Source of the DNA: Stereum hirsutum FP-91666 SS1
Taxonomy: Eukaryota > Basidiomycota > Agaricomycetes > Russulales > Stereaceae
Length of the DNA stretch: 64,000 nucleotides
Direction of reading: 5' to 3'
NCBI RefSeq assembly: GCF_000264905.1
Contig: NW_006763133.1
Location: forward strand, 2,675,152 to 2,739,151
A model generated the notes under the pieces. The model saw only the letters and a list, made by a program, of their open reading frames with translations. It made no database searches and was not told the DNA's origin. Made by a program: the position numbers and the translations under genes. This document shows positions 11,567 to 22,747 of the stretch, in pieces. The first letter of the stretch is position 1. Every line of letters starts with the position of its first letter.

Positions 11567-12035
11567 AGGGTTGAACGGTTTATAGAGCAGAGGGTCTTTG
11601 CACTGCTGGGTCTAGGTGTGTACGAGTTTTGGTATCAGTTTATATATATCTTGGCATAGATGATTGTTCTGGGGAGACCGGCGTTTGAGTTCGTGAGGAA
11701 GTCGAGGTTCTTGAGAAATTGGCGGTAAGGACCTTGACATGGGCCGCTAAGGTGGACGCGACCGCGAAATATATCACCGAGCCTTGGAATCGATGGAGAG
11801 CAAATAGATTCTGTGCCCTCTCGTCCTCACATCACTTCTACTACAACGCCAAAAGGTTAGTTATTCATGGCGTTTCCTTTAGTTCATCGCAATTTGAGTG
11901 ATATCAAAGTATTCCAGAGTGGAGGGATGAAGTACAAAAGCCCGTGAGAAGGTATCTAACCATGACACTACATAACTTCTCGTCCAATGTCCACTACGCC
12001 AAAAAGCCCAGAAGGAACACAAGGATATATCCATA
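11567..12035. other. intergenic between convergent genes
   Basis: 3' flanks of EMC4 and of the senescence-domain gene. No coding signal seen. Confidence 0.5.
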
Positions 12036-13781
12036 CTAGTCCGCCTTCTCCTTGCTCCTAAGCTGCGCATCCTTGCTACTCTTTATCTGGCCCTTCACAT
12101 ACGTTTTCGCGACTTTCTTGACAATCGCTCTCCTTCCAAACCCTCTGACATCCACGTACACGAGCACCACATTCTTCACAGTCCCCGCCGCCATCAGTAC
12201 ATTATTTCCAGCGTGTTCGCCATACTTGTGCGCAACAGCATTCGACAGTGCACTCCCTCCTGCATCGACTATCCGTGTCGACGATTCAGAGAGTGTGGAG
12301 AGGATGAGGGCCGCAGAGAGCGCAACGCCTCCCCATTTGGATTTGCCCTTGCCGCGGTCGGGCAGGGGAGGTGGTATTTCAGCAACTGGCGTGTTGTGAC
12401 CTGAGGTAGGGGCAGAACCTGGTCCTGCGGCGGACTTGCGTGGAGGTAACGGAGGTTTCTCCGGGGGTGCGTATGAACCGGTAGCAGAGGAAGCCGAATA
12501 GTATGATGGTGGTGCTCCGTCGTCAATCTTCCGGGGTGGAAGAGGTGGTTTCTCACCAGCTGGACTTAGTCTGCCTGACGTCGAGCTCGGACTCGCGACA
12601 CCACGTGCAGCATTCGCGGTCAATGAGCTCGTCGCGCCGCCCTGAGAGGCCGTACTAGGGTCGTTGGAGGATTTTGAGCCGCCACCTACAACGCGGTAGA
12701 TCATACCCTCGACAGCAGCAGCCGTCTTTCCAGAGAGTTTTACGGCTTGACCGGAGACGGCGTGGATCTGTGAGAGATGTTTACGGGTCGTAGGTGAGGA
12801 GAGGAGAAGAAGAGCACGGGAGGGTGGGACCGGTGGAGTACCAGGAGCGTTAGGGTCTCTCGAACCATCAGGCGAGGCGGAGGGCTGCTGGTGCTGTCCA
12901 GGTTTGGTATTCTTGACGTAGTAATTCGATGCGGTATTCATGGCAGTAGTGAGAAGCGTCGTCCCACCGGAAATAACATAGCTATAGAGGGAGAGTATCA
13001 TTAGCACGCGGGGAACAGGCGAAAACTGATTGTGGCATAGATGAGGACCGCACCTGGCCATAACTGCACCTTTGAACAGCCAGTCCCTCTCTTCCGGTGG
13101 TACTGTCTTGACCAAGACCTCGCTCTCGCTCAACTGCTCGATGCTATCTGCGCCCTCTGGGAGCTCTACTACGACGGGATCATTCTCATGCCCCTTCTGT
13201 CCCAGCGATGGATCCTCCTGGACATGGATGTGATTGTCGAGGGCACCGATAATCCGACCGTTGTCTTCATCCATGAGGACGAACCGACCACGTAAATCCT
13301 CGTCTCCGTGAAAGCCCATGGCTGTTCCTGCGCCTCCGGGTACTGAGACAGGACTGTCGGAAGGCTTGACATCCGTAAGAACAGTATGCTGAGAAGAGGA
13401 CCCTTGATAATCGCCATACTCGGCCAAGATGCTCTGAAATGTCTCAAGATTCTCGGCAACCCTGCCTTCCTTCTCCCCCACGCTTGGTAGAGTTAGTACC
13501 ATCTCCCCATCCGCTTGAGTGCCTTGGAAGACATAACGATGCTCCCCGTTATTCTCAGACTGAGTGATCCTCCGAGCTGGGTCGAGTACGGTCTCAAAAC
13601 TGCCAAGACGTAAGACGAGGAAGACGTCCGGGGTTTCGGGAGTCGAGTAGGTAGGTGGAGGAAGAGAGAATGTCACATATTCGACGTAGAGAATTCCGCT
13701 GTGAGATTCTGTGGGCGTGTGAAGCGATGCATTGGGTAGAGTGAGCAAGAGAAAAGCTTCCGGTGCTGGCCTCGTAGGCAT
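12036..13781 (-). CDS. senescence/spartin-type domain protein
   Basis: Two exons (13054..13781 and 12036..12981) encode about 557 residues; the 72-nt intron has no stop and is a multiple of three, so the locus also reads as one open frame of 581 codons. The N-terminus looks like a PH-like fold with the segment FVLMDEDNGRIIGALDNHIH, as in plant senescence and spartin proteins. Then come a hydrophobic Gly/Ser/Thr segment (SYVISGGTTLLTTAMNTASN), a Pro-rich linker with two copies of EKPPLPPRK that could bind SH3 domains, and a C-terminal Ala/Val-rich membrane-like part (VALSAALILSTLSESSTRIV, then NAVAHKYGEHAGNNVLMAAG). Relatives act at lipid droplets or endosomes in other eukaryotes. Family placement is from architecture, so moderately sure. 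Confidence 0.78.
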   Translation of the reverse strand: MPTRPAPEAFLLLTLPNASLHTPTESHSGILYVEYVTFSLPPPTYSTPETPDVFLVLRLGSFETVLDPARRITQSENNGEHRYVFQGTQADGEMVLTLPSVGEKEGRVAENLETFQSILAEYGDYQGSSSQHTVLTDVKPSDSPVSVPGGAGTAMGFHGDEDLRGRFVLMDEDNGRIIGALDNHIHVQEDPSLGQKGHENDPVVVELPEGADSIEQLSESEVLVKTVPPEERDWLFKGAVMARCGPHLCHNQFSPVPRVLMILSLYSYVISGGTTLLTTAMNTASNYYVKNTKPGQHQQPSASPDGSRDPNAPGTPPVPPSRALLLLSSPTTRKHLSQIHAVSGQAVKLSGKTAAAVEGMIYRVVGGGSKSSNDPSTASQGGATSSLTANAARGVASPSSTSGRLSPAGEKPPLPPRKIDDGAPPSYYSASSATGSYAPPEKPPLPPRKSAAGPGSAPTSGHNTPVAEIPPPLPDRGKGKSKWGGVALSAALILSTLSESSTRIVDAGGSALSNAVAHKYGEHAGNNVLMAAGTVKNVVLVYVDVRGFGRRAIVKKVAKTYVKGQIKSSKDAQLRSKEKAD

Positions 13782-14222
13782 TTATGTCGATGCCTTTGGT
13801 TGCGAGTTATGGGAGAAGGAAGGCAAGAGCGTAGCAGTATCATTCTTGGCTGTGGTTACATGGGCAACCCGGATCCGCACCTACGACAGAGTTGGAGTTT
13901 GACCCTAACCTCAGCGCTCAGTCACTGTGTGGCCCTAGAACGAATCCGGAGCTGTGGCGTTACTTGCGTAGTAAACCGATATCCCTTCGAGCCATACCCA
14001 ACATGATCCATACTAATACTGGCCGACTATCGGGCAATACAGTAAGAAGATATGTTTTCACAACCACAGGAGGTCCAAGAAATACACATATAGTAATAGG
14101 GAGAAAAGCAAGAGTACGAAGGCGTCCAGAGTTTGATATGTTACAGGATGTTGGCTTCAAACCTACAAGCAAATAGGCATCTTACCAGAAACACCGGGTT
14201 GCGCAGACCTCTTTAATGCACG
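13782..14222. other. intergenic, no gene seen
   Basis: Upstream flank of the senescence-domain gene and 3' flank of the tandem paralog gene A. A 94-codon plus-strand open frame (13892-14176) has no recognisable content. Confidence 0.45.
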
Positions 14223-15888
14223 TCAATAATCGTGCAGAGTCTCGATCGTAGCTAGGAGATCAGGACGTACCGACTCATCTATCTCGACCCCGGACTCGTC
14301 GTCAGAAGGCTTACTCGTACGAGTTCGCTTCGCTCTACTGCCTTTTCCTTTAGACAATTTGGAGTGCTATAGGACACAATCACGGTCAGATTTGCCAGCT
14401 ATGTAGCTGCCAAAATGATAGCTTACATGTGGAAGTGGCTTCGCCGCCGATTCCCTTCTTTCCCCTTTTCCAGAGTATCTGAATCGGGCTAGCTTTTGTT
14501 TCTGAGAGATCAAAAATAAGCTACGGTTGAGAGAAGAGTGAAGATACTCTTGCCATCATCTTCACTGGGGCAGAGTCTTCATCAGAGTCCGATTCGCCAG
14601 TTTCGAAGACAGGGGCTTTGAGCTGTAGGTAGGAATAGAAGTGAGATGTAGGATCTCAGTCATGACCAGATTTGTGATGACACTGAATAACGACTTACCT
14701 TATTTGAGGGCCCTTGTTCGTTTTCCGGTAAGGCCTGCTTAGGAAATGTTGACGTGTGAGGTAGAGCAACGGGCTTGTCGTGCTTCCTTCTGTCAGATTT
14801 CTCCGTTGTCAAAAGCGGAGACAAATACGTTATGTCAACCAAACCGCGCACGATCATTGGACAGTGGATATTCACGGGTGTATGTAGCTTCGCTGTACTC
14901 AAGCTCCGACTCTTTTCACCTCCGGAAGACAACTCGGAGGAGGATGTCTATAAAACAATTTATCGGTGAGCACTGTGTCAAGAGAGCTCCAGGAGTGGTC
15001 TCACTATCTCTATAACATCAGAATCTGCCGTGCCAGCTTGGCGTTCAGCTGCTACCTCAATGTGCCTCCCCTGTAAACAAGAGATGGGAGCGACATGAAG
15101 GCTGATTTAGTACCTAGGACCTGACGCGAGCCTCAGATGCAAGAACTCACCACCTCAGGCTGTGCATTACTTGGTTGATCGCGCTTCCTCTTTTTTGTGG
15201 TTGACTTTGGAGTTGGATATGATCCAGCAGCCGAATTCCGCTCGGGGCGAGTCGGTGTTGTAGGTAGCTTCAATACAGCTGCATGATCTAGGAGAACAAT
15301 TCTGCAGGTCAACATCCGTGCATGTACAGTGAAATATCTAAACTTACTCTCCAACACTGGTACTACCCGAGGTGCTACAGGTGGGGTTCTTCTAGCCGTC
15401 GGTCTTGGGGCGGGCTGAGGTTCTGCAAATCATGGGGGTAGATGGTGTTGAATGGGTCTAGTTGCAACACAAACGTACTATGACTCACGCTGATGACCGT
15501 CTAATGACGCTTCAAAGTCTCTGAGCTTTCCTTCCCATTCCGTTCGCCGTTCAAAGGACAAAGTATCGGAGCAAATCTGTCTCTGCCAACTAACATCAGA
15601 GCCGACCTGACGGTCCTTCGACTGTATGCGTGGACATGGAGGCATTTGTGGTAAGCTTGAATAGGACCACTGGCACGCATAAATGAGAAGAATACGTACG
15701 GCAACACACCGACCGAAGCTTTCTTTCCCTGGAACCTGACCTACGTGTATCCTGGCAGAAGACAGTGGATACCCCCAAGCTAAGTCACTGTTGAAACCAA
15801 CAGGGATCTTTTGGCGCTTCATCCATAACTGAATCTTAACATTACGCTTCTTCTTTTCCGCCTTCTCTTTCTCTGTCTGCCTTGCCAT
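14223..15888 (-). CDS. tandem paralog A, basic nuclear-type protein of unknown function
   Basis: Nine exons can be read in one frame: 15700..15888, 15489..15621, 15348..15422, 15151..15287, 15005..15070, 14699..14947, 14548..14622, 14427..14501, 14223..14366, about 380 residues. I do not recognise the family. The N-terminus is lysine-rich (MARQTEKEKAEKKKRN) and ends exon 1 with F-G-R-C. Exon 2 is charged and helical. A linker with TTPTRPERNSAAGSYPTP leads to a KKRKRD nuclear-localisation-type run. The C-terminus has an acidic SDSDEDSAP patch and a second basic run AKRTRTSK followed by DDESGVEIDES. The gene lies head to tail with paralog B, which shares this order of blocks. A chromatin or RNA role is only a guess from charge pattern. 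Exon 6 may contain one more short intron. Confidence 0.6.
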
Positions 15889-16412
15889 GCAGAAGTGCGG
15901 GAATAGTGAATCGATGGAAAGTGGGGAAGAGGGAAAGAACGTCACATTTCGTGAGGTGAATCAGCGGACTACTTATCTCAATCTACTAAGCGCATTCCCA
16001 CCGGACCTCGTTCCATTCCCTACGTGACGGATATCAGATCCCTACCTCTGTCGACGGAGATAGCCGTCAGGAAGGCTCATCAGGGTTGTTGCCCCCGAGG
16101 AGTTGTGGCGTTTCGAATATATTCAGGTGGGCGGCCTGCCCGTCGTGGTGCGAGAGAACAACAACAAATTTGAAAGCAGAGTAGTCCAGCATACAAACAA
16201 ACATCGCGAAGCAGCGATAATAGATGGTAGTACAAGCAAGATTTCTGACATAGAAGCGAGTATTCTGAAAGTCCAGGAACTCTTGGAGAGACCGAAGGGG
16301 ATTGAAGCAAGACGGACAGAGGGGCATTGGATGAAGACGGTATGGTTACATGGACAGAGTCGCTGAGGCAGTTTACTGCAGAATGCATCAGTACTCCGAA
16401 CACCGTCGCCTA
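15889..16412. other. intergenic between tandem paralogs
   Basis: Promoter of paralog A and 3' flank of paralog B. No convincing coding frame. Confidence 0.45.
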
Positions 16413-17846
16413 CTATATAATCTGGATTACAGTCACCTTGTCCATGATCTCGATCGGGAATTCATCATCAGAGTTGGCATATCGACGACGTTTGGCTTGT
16501 TTGGCCTTTCCTTTAGTCGAGCATGTTGCCGGTGACTGTACGCAATGGATCATAAGCGGGGAAAACTTTGGAGGCAGAGTAACTAGCCCGCCCTTACCTC
16601 TCTTTCTGAATCGGTCGACAGAGTCAGATCTATGTCGGTCGGGGCACCCTCTTCCCGTACGCGTTCTTGCTGCAGTGAGGGTCAAATACACAATCGGTGA
16701 GAGCATTGTGAAGTCTTCGCTTACACCTCGCGGCATCTTCATCTTGGCCTTCCGGTTCGCTTTCCCGGATGACGAAGATGGTACCTATGCAAAGGTAGAT
16801 TCGTGTGAATACAACTTCAGAGACAATTCGAGTAGATATCCATACCTCGGTCATATCTGATATTTCTATATCCGAATCCGGTTCGTCTTCGCGATAGTCA
16901 AGTGTCTTCAGGCGGATGAGATTAGACGCATTGCATACGAGTTGGTTTTCAGCCAATGTTCTGATGGCGAAGCCGTGACTAACAAACTCACCATATGCGA
17001 CGGCCCCGCCTCACCTAGCGGTAGAACCACAGGGAATGGTGCTGGTGCAGGGCGGGCAATAGACTCATCACGCTTCCTCTTGTTGGCTCGATTCGTTGTT
17101 GGTGGCGGCGTTGGATATGCCATAACCGACAAGCTCTGCCTGGGCCGCGTAGGAGTCGCAGGTGGTTCTATCGTCGGACCTATGGTTCCATGATTCAGTG
17201 TGTCCACTGATGTGGTTGTATATAGGTTTCTAACGTACTTCTCCTGAGCCCTGACCCAGAGGCAATGCGCTCCGATTCAGTCGGGACGATTCTTCTGCGA
17301 GACGGAGTGCTCGGTGTCAACGGGGTGCTCGTATCTGCATGAGAGTGTCCTGGTCAGAGCCTTGCCTACCGCGCAAATTCAGCAAACATGCTTGACTCAC
17401 TCGTCCGAGAAGATTCTACCCGAGGCGTTTGGGGTACTATACGATGTAGAACTCGTAAGATACCAGAATGCAAGCAGTGATGTGAATGCACATACCTTGA
17501 GTTGAGCTTCGCGTTTTCAAGAATGCTCTATACTGTTTTTGAGCTATCAGTCTGTCCTCACGAGAGAGCGTCCTAGAACACTTCTGTTTCGTGTTTCTAT
17601 CCTAATGAATAGTTTGAATAACATTAGTGTAGCAAGAGCACAACGATAACGCACGATTTGAATCCAGCACCTCCCGAAAGTCGGACCAAAAGAACTTGTG
17701 ACATGGACGGCCTCGTCTTCGAGTTCCATGCCCTGCGCTCGCTCGGGATTGAAGTGCGAAATGTTTATGTGCTCCTTCAGCCACTGTTGCTGAATTGCTT
17801 CCTCCCTGAGCTCGGCCTTGGTCTTCTTACGCTTGTTTGGCGACAT
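16413..17846 (-). CDS. tandem paralog B, basic nuclear-type protein of unknown function
   Basis: Nine exons in frame: 17655..17846, 17496..17601, 17401..17451, 17239..17334, 16992..17206, 16846..16905, 16727..16784, 16598..16629, 16413..16535, giving about 310 residues. Layout follows paralog A: a lysine-rich start MSPNKRKKTKAELREEA, the exon 1 end with F-G-R-C, an exon 2 starting D-R with T-L-S and charged helix, the linker ATPTRPRQSLSVMAYPTP, a NKRKRDES nuclear-localisation-type run, an acidic patch (REDEPDSDIEISD), and a C-terminal AKQAKRRRYANSDDEF block. The family is not recognised. The exon-for-exon match with its neighbour supports both models and indicates an old tandem duplication, since sequence identity is low outside these blocks. 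Confidence 0.6.
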
Positions 17847-18363
17847 GAAAAGCTTCGCAAGTGGGTGATGCTGGGAGATGAGTGCAAAGAAGAGATGTAC
17901 GAGCTGGGACCGATCTCTGTACTCGCGGATTGAATGCGCATTCCCACACCCTCCTTGAGCTCCGTGGCATCAGCATAGCAACACGTATCATGAGACCACT
18001 TTGTCCGCCTATGGTTAATCTTCTCTTCGCTTGCATGATGCCGTACTGCATAAAGAGTTCGGTGGCGATTCCCGGTTATCATATGCCGCTTCGGGCGCAT
18101 TGAGGTCAATAGTTCTGAACGTGGACTCTTTCGAGGCAAGACGCTGGGAGGCTGAATATTACACGATTGCAATGCTAACCTGACGGATCAAGCGCACAAT
18201 ACATACGGAGAGCTCACACTCCAGGCGTTGGTAATTCGGGACGTGAATGAACCATTATCAGCGGAAGATACCGGATGTATGAAAGGACACAGCGGACGAA
18301 AACAGCAAGCCACGCAACATTTCGGTTCGAAGTATAATCGTAACAACGACATGCATGTTTTGG
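17847..18363. other. intergenic, no gene seen
   Basis: Promoter of paralog B and 3' flank of the helicase gene. A 131-codon minus-strand open frame here has no domain and no partner exons. Confidence 0.45.
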
Positions 18364-21274
18364 TCACTGATTCATCTCGATCAACCTAGTATAAATCGTC
18401 AGTCTCACCTGTAGGCTTGAGGACCAGTCAGAACGGTTAAGCTCACCATTGGGGCTCGATCTCAGTGATGATAGAAATACTGGCAGAACAGTCAGGGGAG
18501 CGTCTCGCGTAACATTGAAATCAGACTTACAATGTCTTCTTTGCCTCCTCAATCTCATGATATACCACCCATCCCGACTTCGGCTTTCTCGTGAAGAACA
18601 CGGAGTTCGGATGCACATTCAGGACCTGATACCAGCTCTCTGTCAGCAACGCCTCTTCCAAAACGACATGTGGATGACATACCGCATTGCCATGGACGGG
18701 ACGATACGTCCCATCCGGAAGCATCTTCGCCCCGTTCCTCCAATACCCTCGAACGAGGCATTGTCGGAGACGCTTGGCATCTCCTTCACAGCTCTCCATA
18801 GGCAGATTGAAACGCGTCATGTACTTCTTCAATTGTGAACGTATAGAAACGGCTCGAGATAGAGCACGGAAAGAGAGTGCGTGGTTCTTGCACCATGAAG
18901 ACGATTTGCCGTATCGAGTGAATGCGTTGTATACTGTACAAGGGCTTGAGCGTATGAGACACGGAATCAAGTCACATGCACATACCATTTAAAAGAGTAA
19001 GGTGGTCCTGTTGCATGGAATATCAGTACATAGGAAGTGGTCAACGGAATCGGCTCACTTACCCCCTCTTCAGCGATGAATTTGCGATGTTCTAATTCGG
19101 CAACCGCTGACGACATACCGTCAGGGACGGTGAAGACGTCCTGGAACGGAGGGTAAGTCTGTTATTCATGGACCAAAACATCATATCCGGATCTTTCAGC
19201 GTACTTGTATACTGGTCATGGCGGCGATTGTCAAAATTTCATCACCGCATTCGAAGTCTTTCGAGCTGGAGAGCTGACGGAGAAATATGAACTAGTGGCT
19301 AATGTTGTGTGGAGGATCAGAACGCACCATGCAGGCAGTTTTGATATCCACAGGGAATTCTGCCAGCTTCTGCCCCATGACAGTCAGGTGCCCATCAGCG
19401 TTAATGAGCCTCGCCTGAAGCATCTCATTGAGAGCATGCAGTATACTCTCCGACGGCGGCATAGTAACCCATTCCAGTTTCATCAGGTCGTCGATGCCTA
19501 GAGACTTCAGTTGCACAAGTGGAGTTGTAAGATCAACACGGGTGATCTCGGGTGGTGTGCTATAAGGTAAAGAATCGAAGGTGGCGGATGGATATAGGCG
19601 ATAGCAGATGCCTTCTGAAGTTCGTCCGGCGCGGCCTGTTCGTTGAAGAGCAGAAGCTTGCGAGGTGGGGACGACGGCGAGAGAGGAGTATGACATGGTG
19701 GGGTTGAATATCCGTATCTTCGAGTATCCGATAAATTTAGACGATATACGACCCTGAAGAATATTATACTGACCTTGACATGCCCACTATCTACTACGAA
19801 CTTGATGCCGTCGATGGTGACGCTAGCCTGTTGGTGGCCGTTAGTCAGACTTGTGGGGAGACAGACGCTCTGGACTGACCTCGGCGATGTTCGTCGCGAC
19901 GATGACCTTTCGAGCATTTGGTGGGGTGGGCTCGAAAACCTGCAGTTGTTCCTGAGTTGATAACCCGGCGTGTAATGCCAGCGGAATCAACTGCAAAGGT
20001 GCACGAGTCAGACTGTATCGCGGTACATGCTGTCAGTAGGAGTTAGTTTAATAGAGGAAGTAGAGACTAACGTTGACTTCAGTTCTTCGATCTCTTCTAA
20101 ACACCGATCAATCTCCTCTCGGCCTGTGAGAAAAACCAAGACGTCGCCTCTTCCTTGCTATGCGACGTGATCAGAGCTGAAACCCGAGAATCCCGCACGA
20201 GGCTACCTACCTGGGCATGGATCTCACATACAACTTCAGCTGCTTTGCGAACGTAGTCCGGTGTTGGCTCGTGGAGATACGCCACCCGAACAGGGTATAC
20301 CCGCCCTTCCAAACTAACAATGGTCGCACTGTCGGCCGCATTGTTTGATGTGAAATACTCAAGAAACGCCGTAGCATCCAGGGTGGCTGATGCGACGATG
20401 AGCCGTAGGGAAGGGCGTTTCCGGCAGATCCTAGATGCCAGTCTTGTGAGTAAGACGCAGATGGGACAAACGTGAGAGTTACTTCTTCAATACAGCAAGG
20501 AGAAGGTCGGTGTAAACACTTCTCTCGTGGGCTTCATCGATCTGTGACAGTGTTTCAGATTGCAGTATTAGATTAGCTTGAGGGGGCGAGAAACGGACCA
20601 TGATCACGCTGTACCGACTGAGTAATGGGTCGAGTAGGGTCTCTCGGAAGAGCATTCCATCCGTCATGTAGCGGATACGCGTTCGCTCTGGGCTACTGAC
20701 ATCCTCAAACCGGATCGTATAACCGACCTTGAACACGGTCAGCATAGAGTAAATACGGTCAGCAAGGGGACACAAAGCTAACTTCATCTCCTAGTACGGA
20801 GCCGACCTCTGTGGCAACGCGAGCGGCGACAGAAGTTGCTGCAACGCGTCGAGGTTGTGTGCAAGCAATGACGTTCCCCTCTGAGGCCCATCCGGATTCA
20901 TACAGATACTGAGGGATCTCTAACGGAAGTCAGCGAATGTAAGACAGGAACGAGTTCGGGCGGACATTCACACTCACGAGTTGTTTTGCCACATCCGGTT
21001 TGCCCCATCACAATGACTACTTGATATCGCTCTATGCAGTACAAAAGCTCATCCCCTTCACGAGGTGAAATGTCTCGTTAGAGTTATTCAGCTCTAATCA
21101 CCGAAGGTTACCCTTACTGTGTTTGAACACGGGAAGCCGCTCGCGCTGAGACTGTATCGAATATGCCGATGAGATCGGTGCGGAGGACACTAAATTTTCC
21201 TCCTTTGTGGTGGCTCGATCAAGTGTACTGCCAGGACCTAAGGTTCCCGGCTTCCAGAAGGTGAGTGCTGCCAT
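18364..21274 (-). CDS. DHX35: DEAH-box RNA helicase, DHX35 type
   Basis: About fifteen exons on the minus strand read as one DEAH helicase. The start ATG at 21274 gives [16 protein letters not shown], which matches the FWxPGTxGPG opening typical of DHX35. Motif I is GQTGCGKTT, motif Ia [16 protein letters not shown], motif II D-E-A-H in [20 protein letters not shown], motif III ASATLDA, then [20 protein letters not shown], motif V VATNIAE and motif [11 protein letters not shown]. The HA2 and OB-type C-terminal regions follow ([38 protein letters not shown] DEILTIAAM). DHX35 is associated with late spliceosomes; it is absent from budding yeast but kept in many filamentous fungi. The end is EPQW-LIEMNQ and stops earlier than the usual WL-x-E-x-APHxY tail, so the last exon is either truncated or mis-modelled. 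Confidence 0.9.
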
Positions 21275-22077
21275 GTTCCCGTCACCGAGGAAAGTAACTG
21301 TCTGGTATCCTCAAGTGGCTACAAGTATAGAAATCGAGGGTCACGGAACTTCGGGTCAATACCAGGTCAGTTTGTTCGGGTGTATGCTCTAGGAAAGGAA
21401 GGATGTGCCGGATGGGGCTGAAATGGGGCTTCAGGCAGAAACCTGGTCGAACATGGAAAGGAGATGGTGTTGAACGAACAGACGCCGGGGAGCGGACATC
21501 TACTTACATCAAAGTTTAGACCCACGCGGTCCGCACGTGGTGCTCTCGCAGTTTCAACCTTCCGGCTGCCTGGCTTCGTTCCCGACGTTCTGGCCTCTTT
21601 CTTTGCTCTGCCTTCATCGAGCAAACCGTGTCTGATCATGTCTCCTGCTGTCTCCACACACTTGACATTCGATATGTGCCGCGAACTACTATGTTGCTTC
21701 ATTATACATGTCATAAGTGCTTGATCCGACGACTTTGTGTCAATCGGGGCGCGATTCATAAGTGTATGACATCGGCTGAAGATAAGTTCCCAACTCTTTC
21801 CCCAATGCCCTTACCAAGATTTCCGCCCATAGGAAAAGGGTACGTATGAACGGCTATACGGCCAAAACTTGAAGCATAAGGCACGTAGCCCTATGCTTTG
21901 TCGCAGATTGGAGCTACTGCGAACGCCCGAAAACCAGCAAGTGCAGCTTCTTCCGTCCTCGAGCCATGCTGGTCCAGGAGACGCTAAACTGCTACGGCGT
22001 AAGGTCAGATATCAGACCATAAAGCATCGTTTCTTGCAGTTCTTATCAAAACTCAGATAGCCACTTACAAGCAGCAT
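21275..22077. other. intergenic, helicase promoter
   Basis: Upstream flank of the DHX35-type gene. A 130-codon minus-strand frame at 21367-21759 shows no domain and cannot be spliced sensibly to the helicase. Confidence 0.45.
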
Positions 22078-22747
22078 TTAGTAAGTCAATGTCCTTGCGA
22101 AGACGTCGTCACCTCTACCTAGTGTTATCAGTGGCTCGCCTGCGTTCGCGTTCTTGACCTCCTTCTGAACGAGTGCACCCTAACGAGGTCATCCGCGGGT
22201 AGTTACCTCACAGCTATCTATACGAAATGGTGTATTTTTTGTCTAGCTATCTCGGCGCTTTACAACTTTCATCTCAGTTGCTTGGCCTGCGCTACTGCTG
22301 GCCAAGGCGGTAGTATCCGCACAAATGCTAAGCCTCTAGTGAGCTGAGTGCACTGACCTCCCTGCTATCCTTAAACTGACCTTTCGTGTAGCGGTCTAGT
22401 GGTATTCTGAACACCGGTGGAGCCATACCAGTCCCCGTCCGCGGTTTACTTCCAACATTCGCTCCTCCGAGCGGCTCTTTCCCCGATGGCGAACTCTGCC
22501 AAAAGATGAACATCTCCTGAGCTTTGAATCACAGTCACCAGTAACTGAAGGCGATGCCGCATGTACTGTCACCACATCGGGTGTGAGTGCCGCGTCACGC
22601 GATGCATTTCGTTCTCATACTTCGCCGTGCTTTCTAGAGACGTGAGCGCATCACCAATGTAGTTCACCTATGGATGCGAGTGGATGGAGAGGGTGTTCGA
22701 CCCTCTCGTCCAAACTCCGCTGCATCTGTATCGGATTGTGGCGCCAT
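22078..22747 (-). pseudogene. possible decayed or unrecognised spliced gene
   Basis: Several coding-like fragments lie in order on the minus strand, but I could not join them in one frame: a start MAPQSDTDAAEFGREG at 22747, a piece with YIGDALTSLESTAKYENEMH, a piece ending PPVFRIPLDRYTKGQFKDSR (about 22350-22513), one with ADTTALASSSAGQATEMKV, and a last exon starting GALVQKEVKNANAGEPLITL that stops at 22078. The last two join in phase across an 83-nt intron. No family is recognised. It may be a real gene with an exon I missed, or a broken copy. Confidence 0.3.

Noticed and set aside
12052..12556. Frames on both strands across the Pro-rich part of the senescence-domain gene
   Set aside because: They arise from the biased composition of that gene in other frames.
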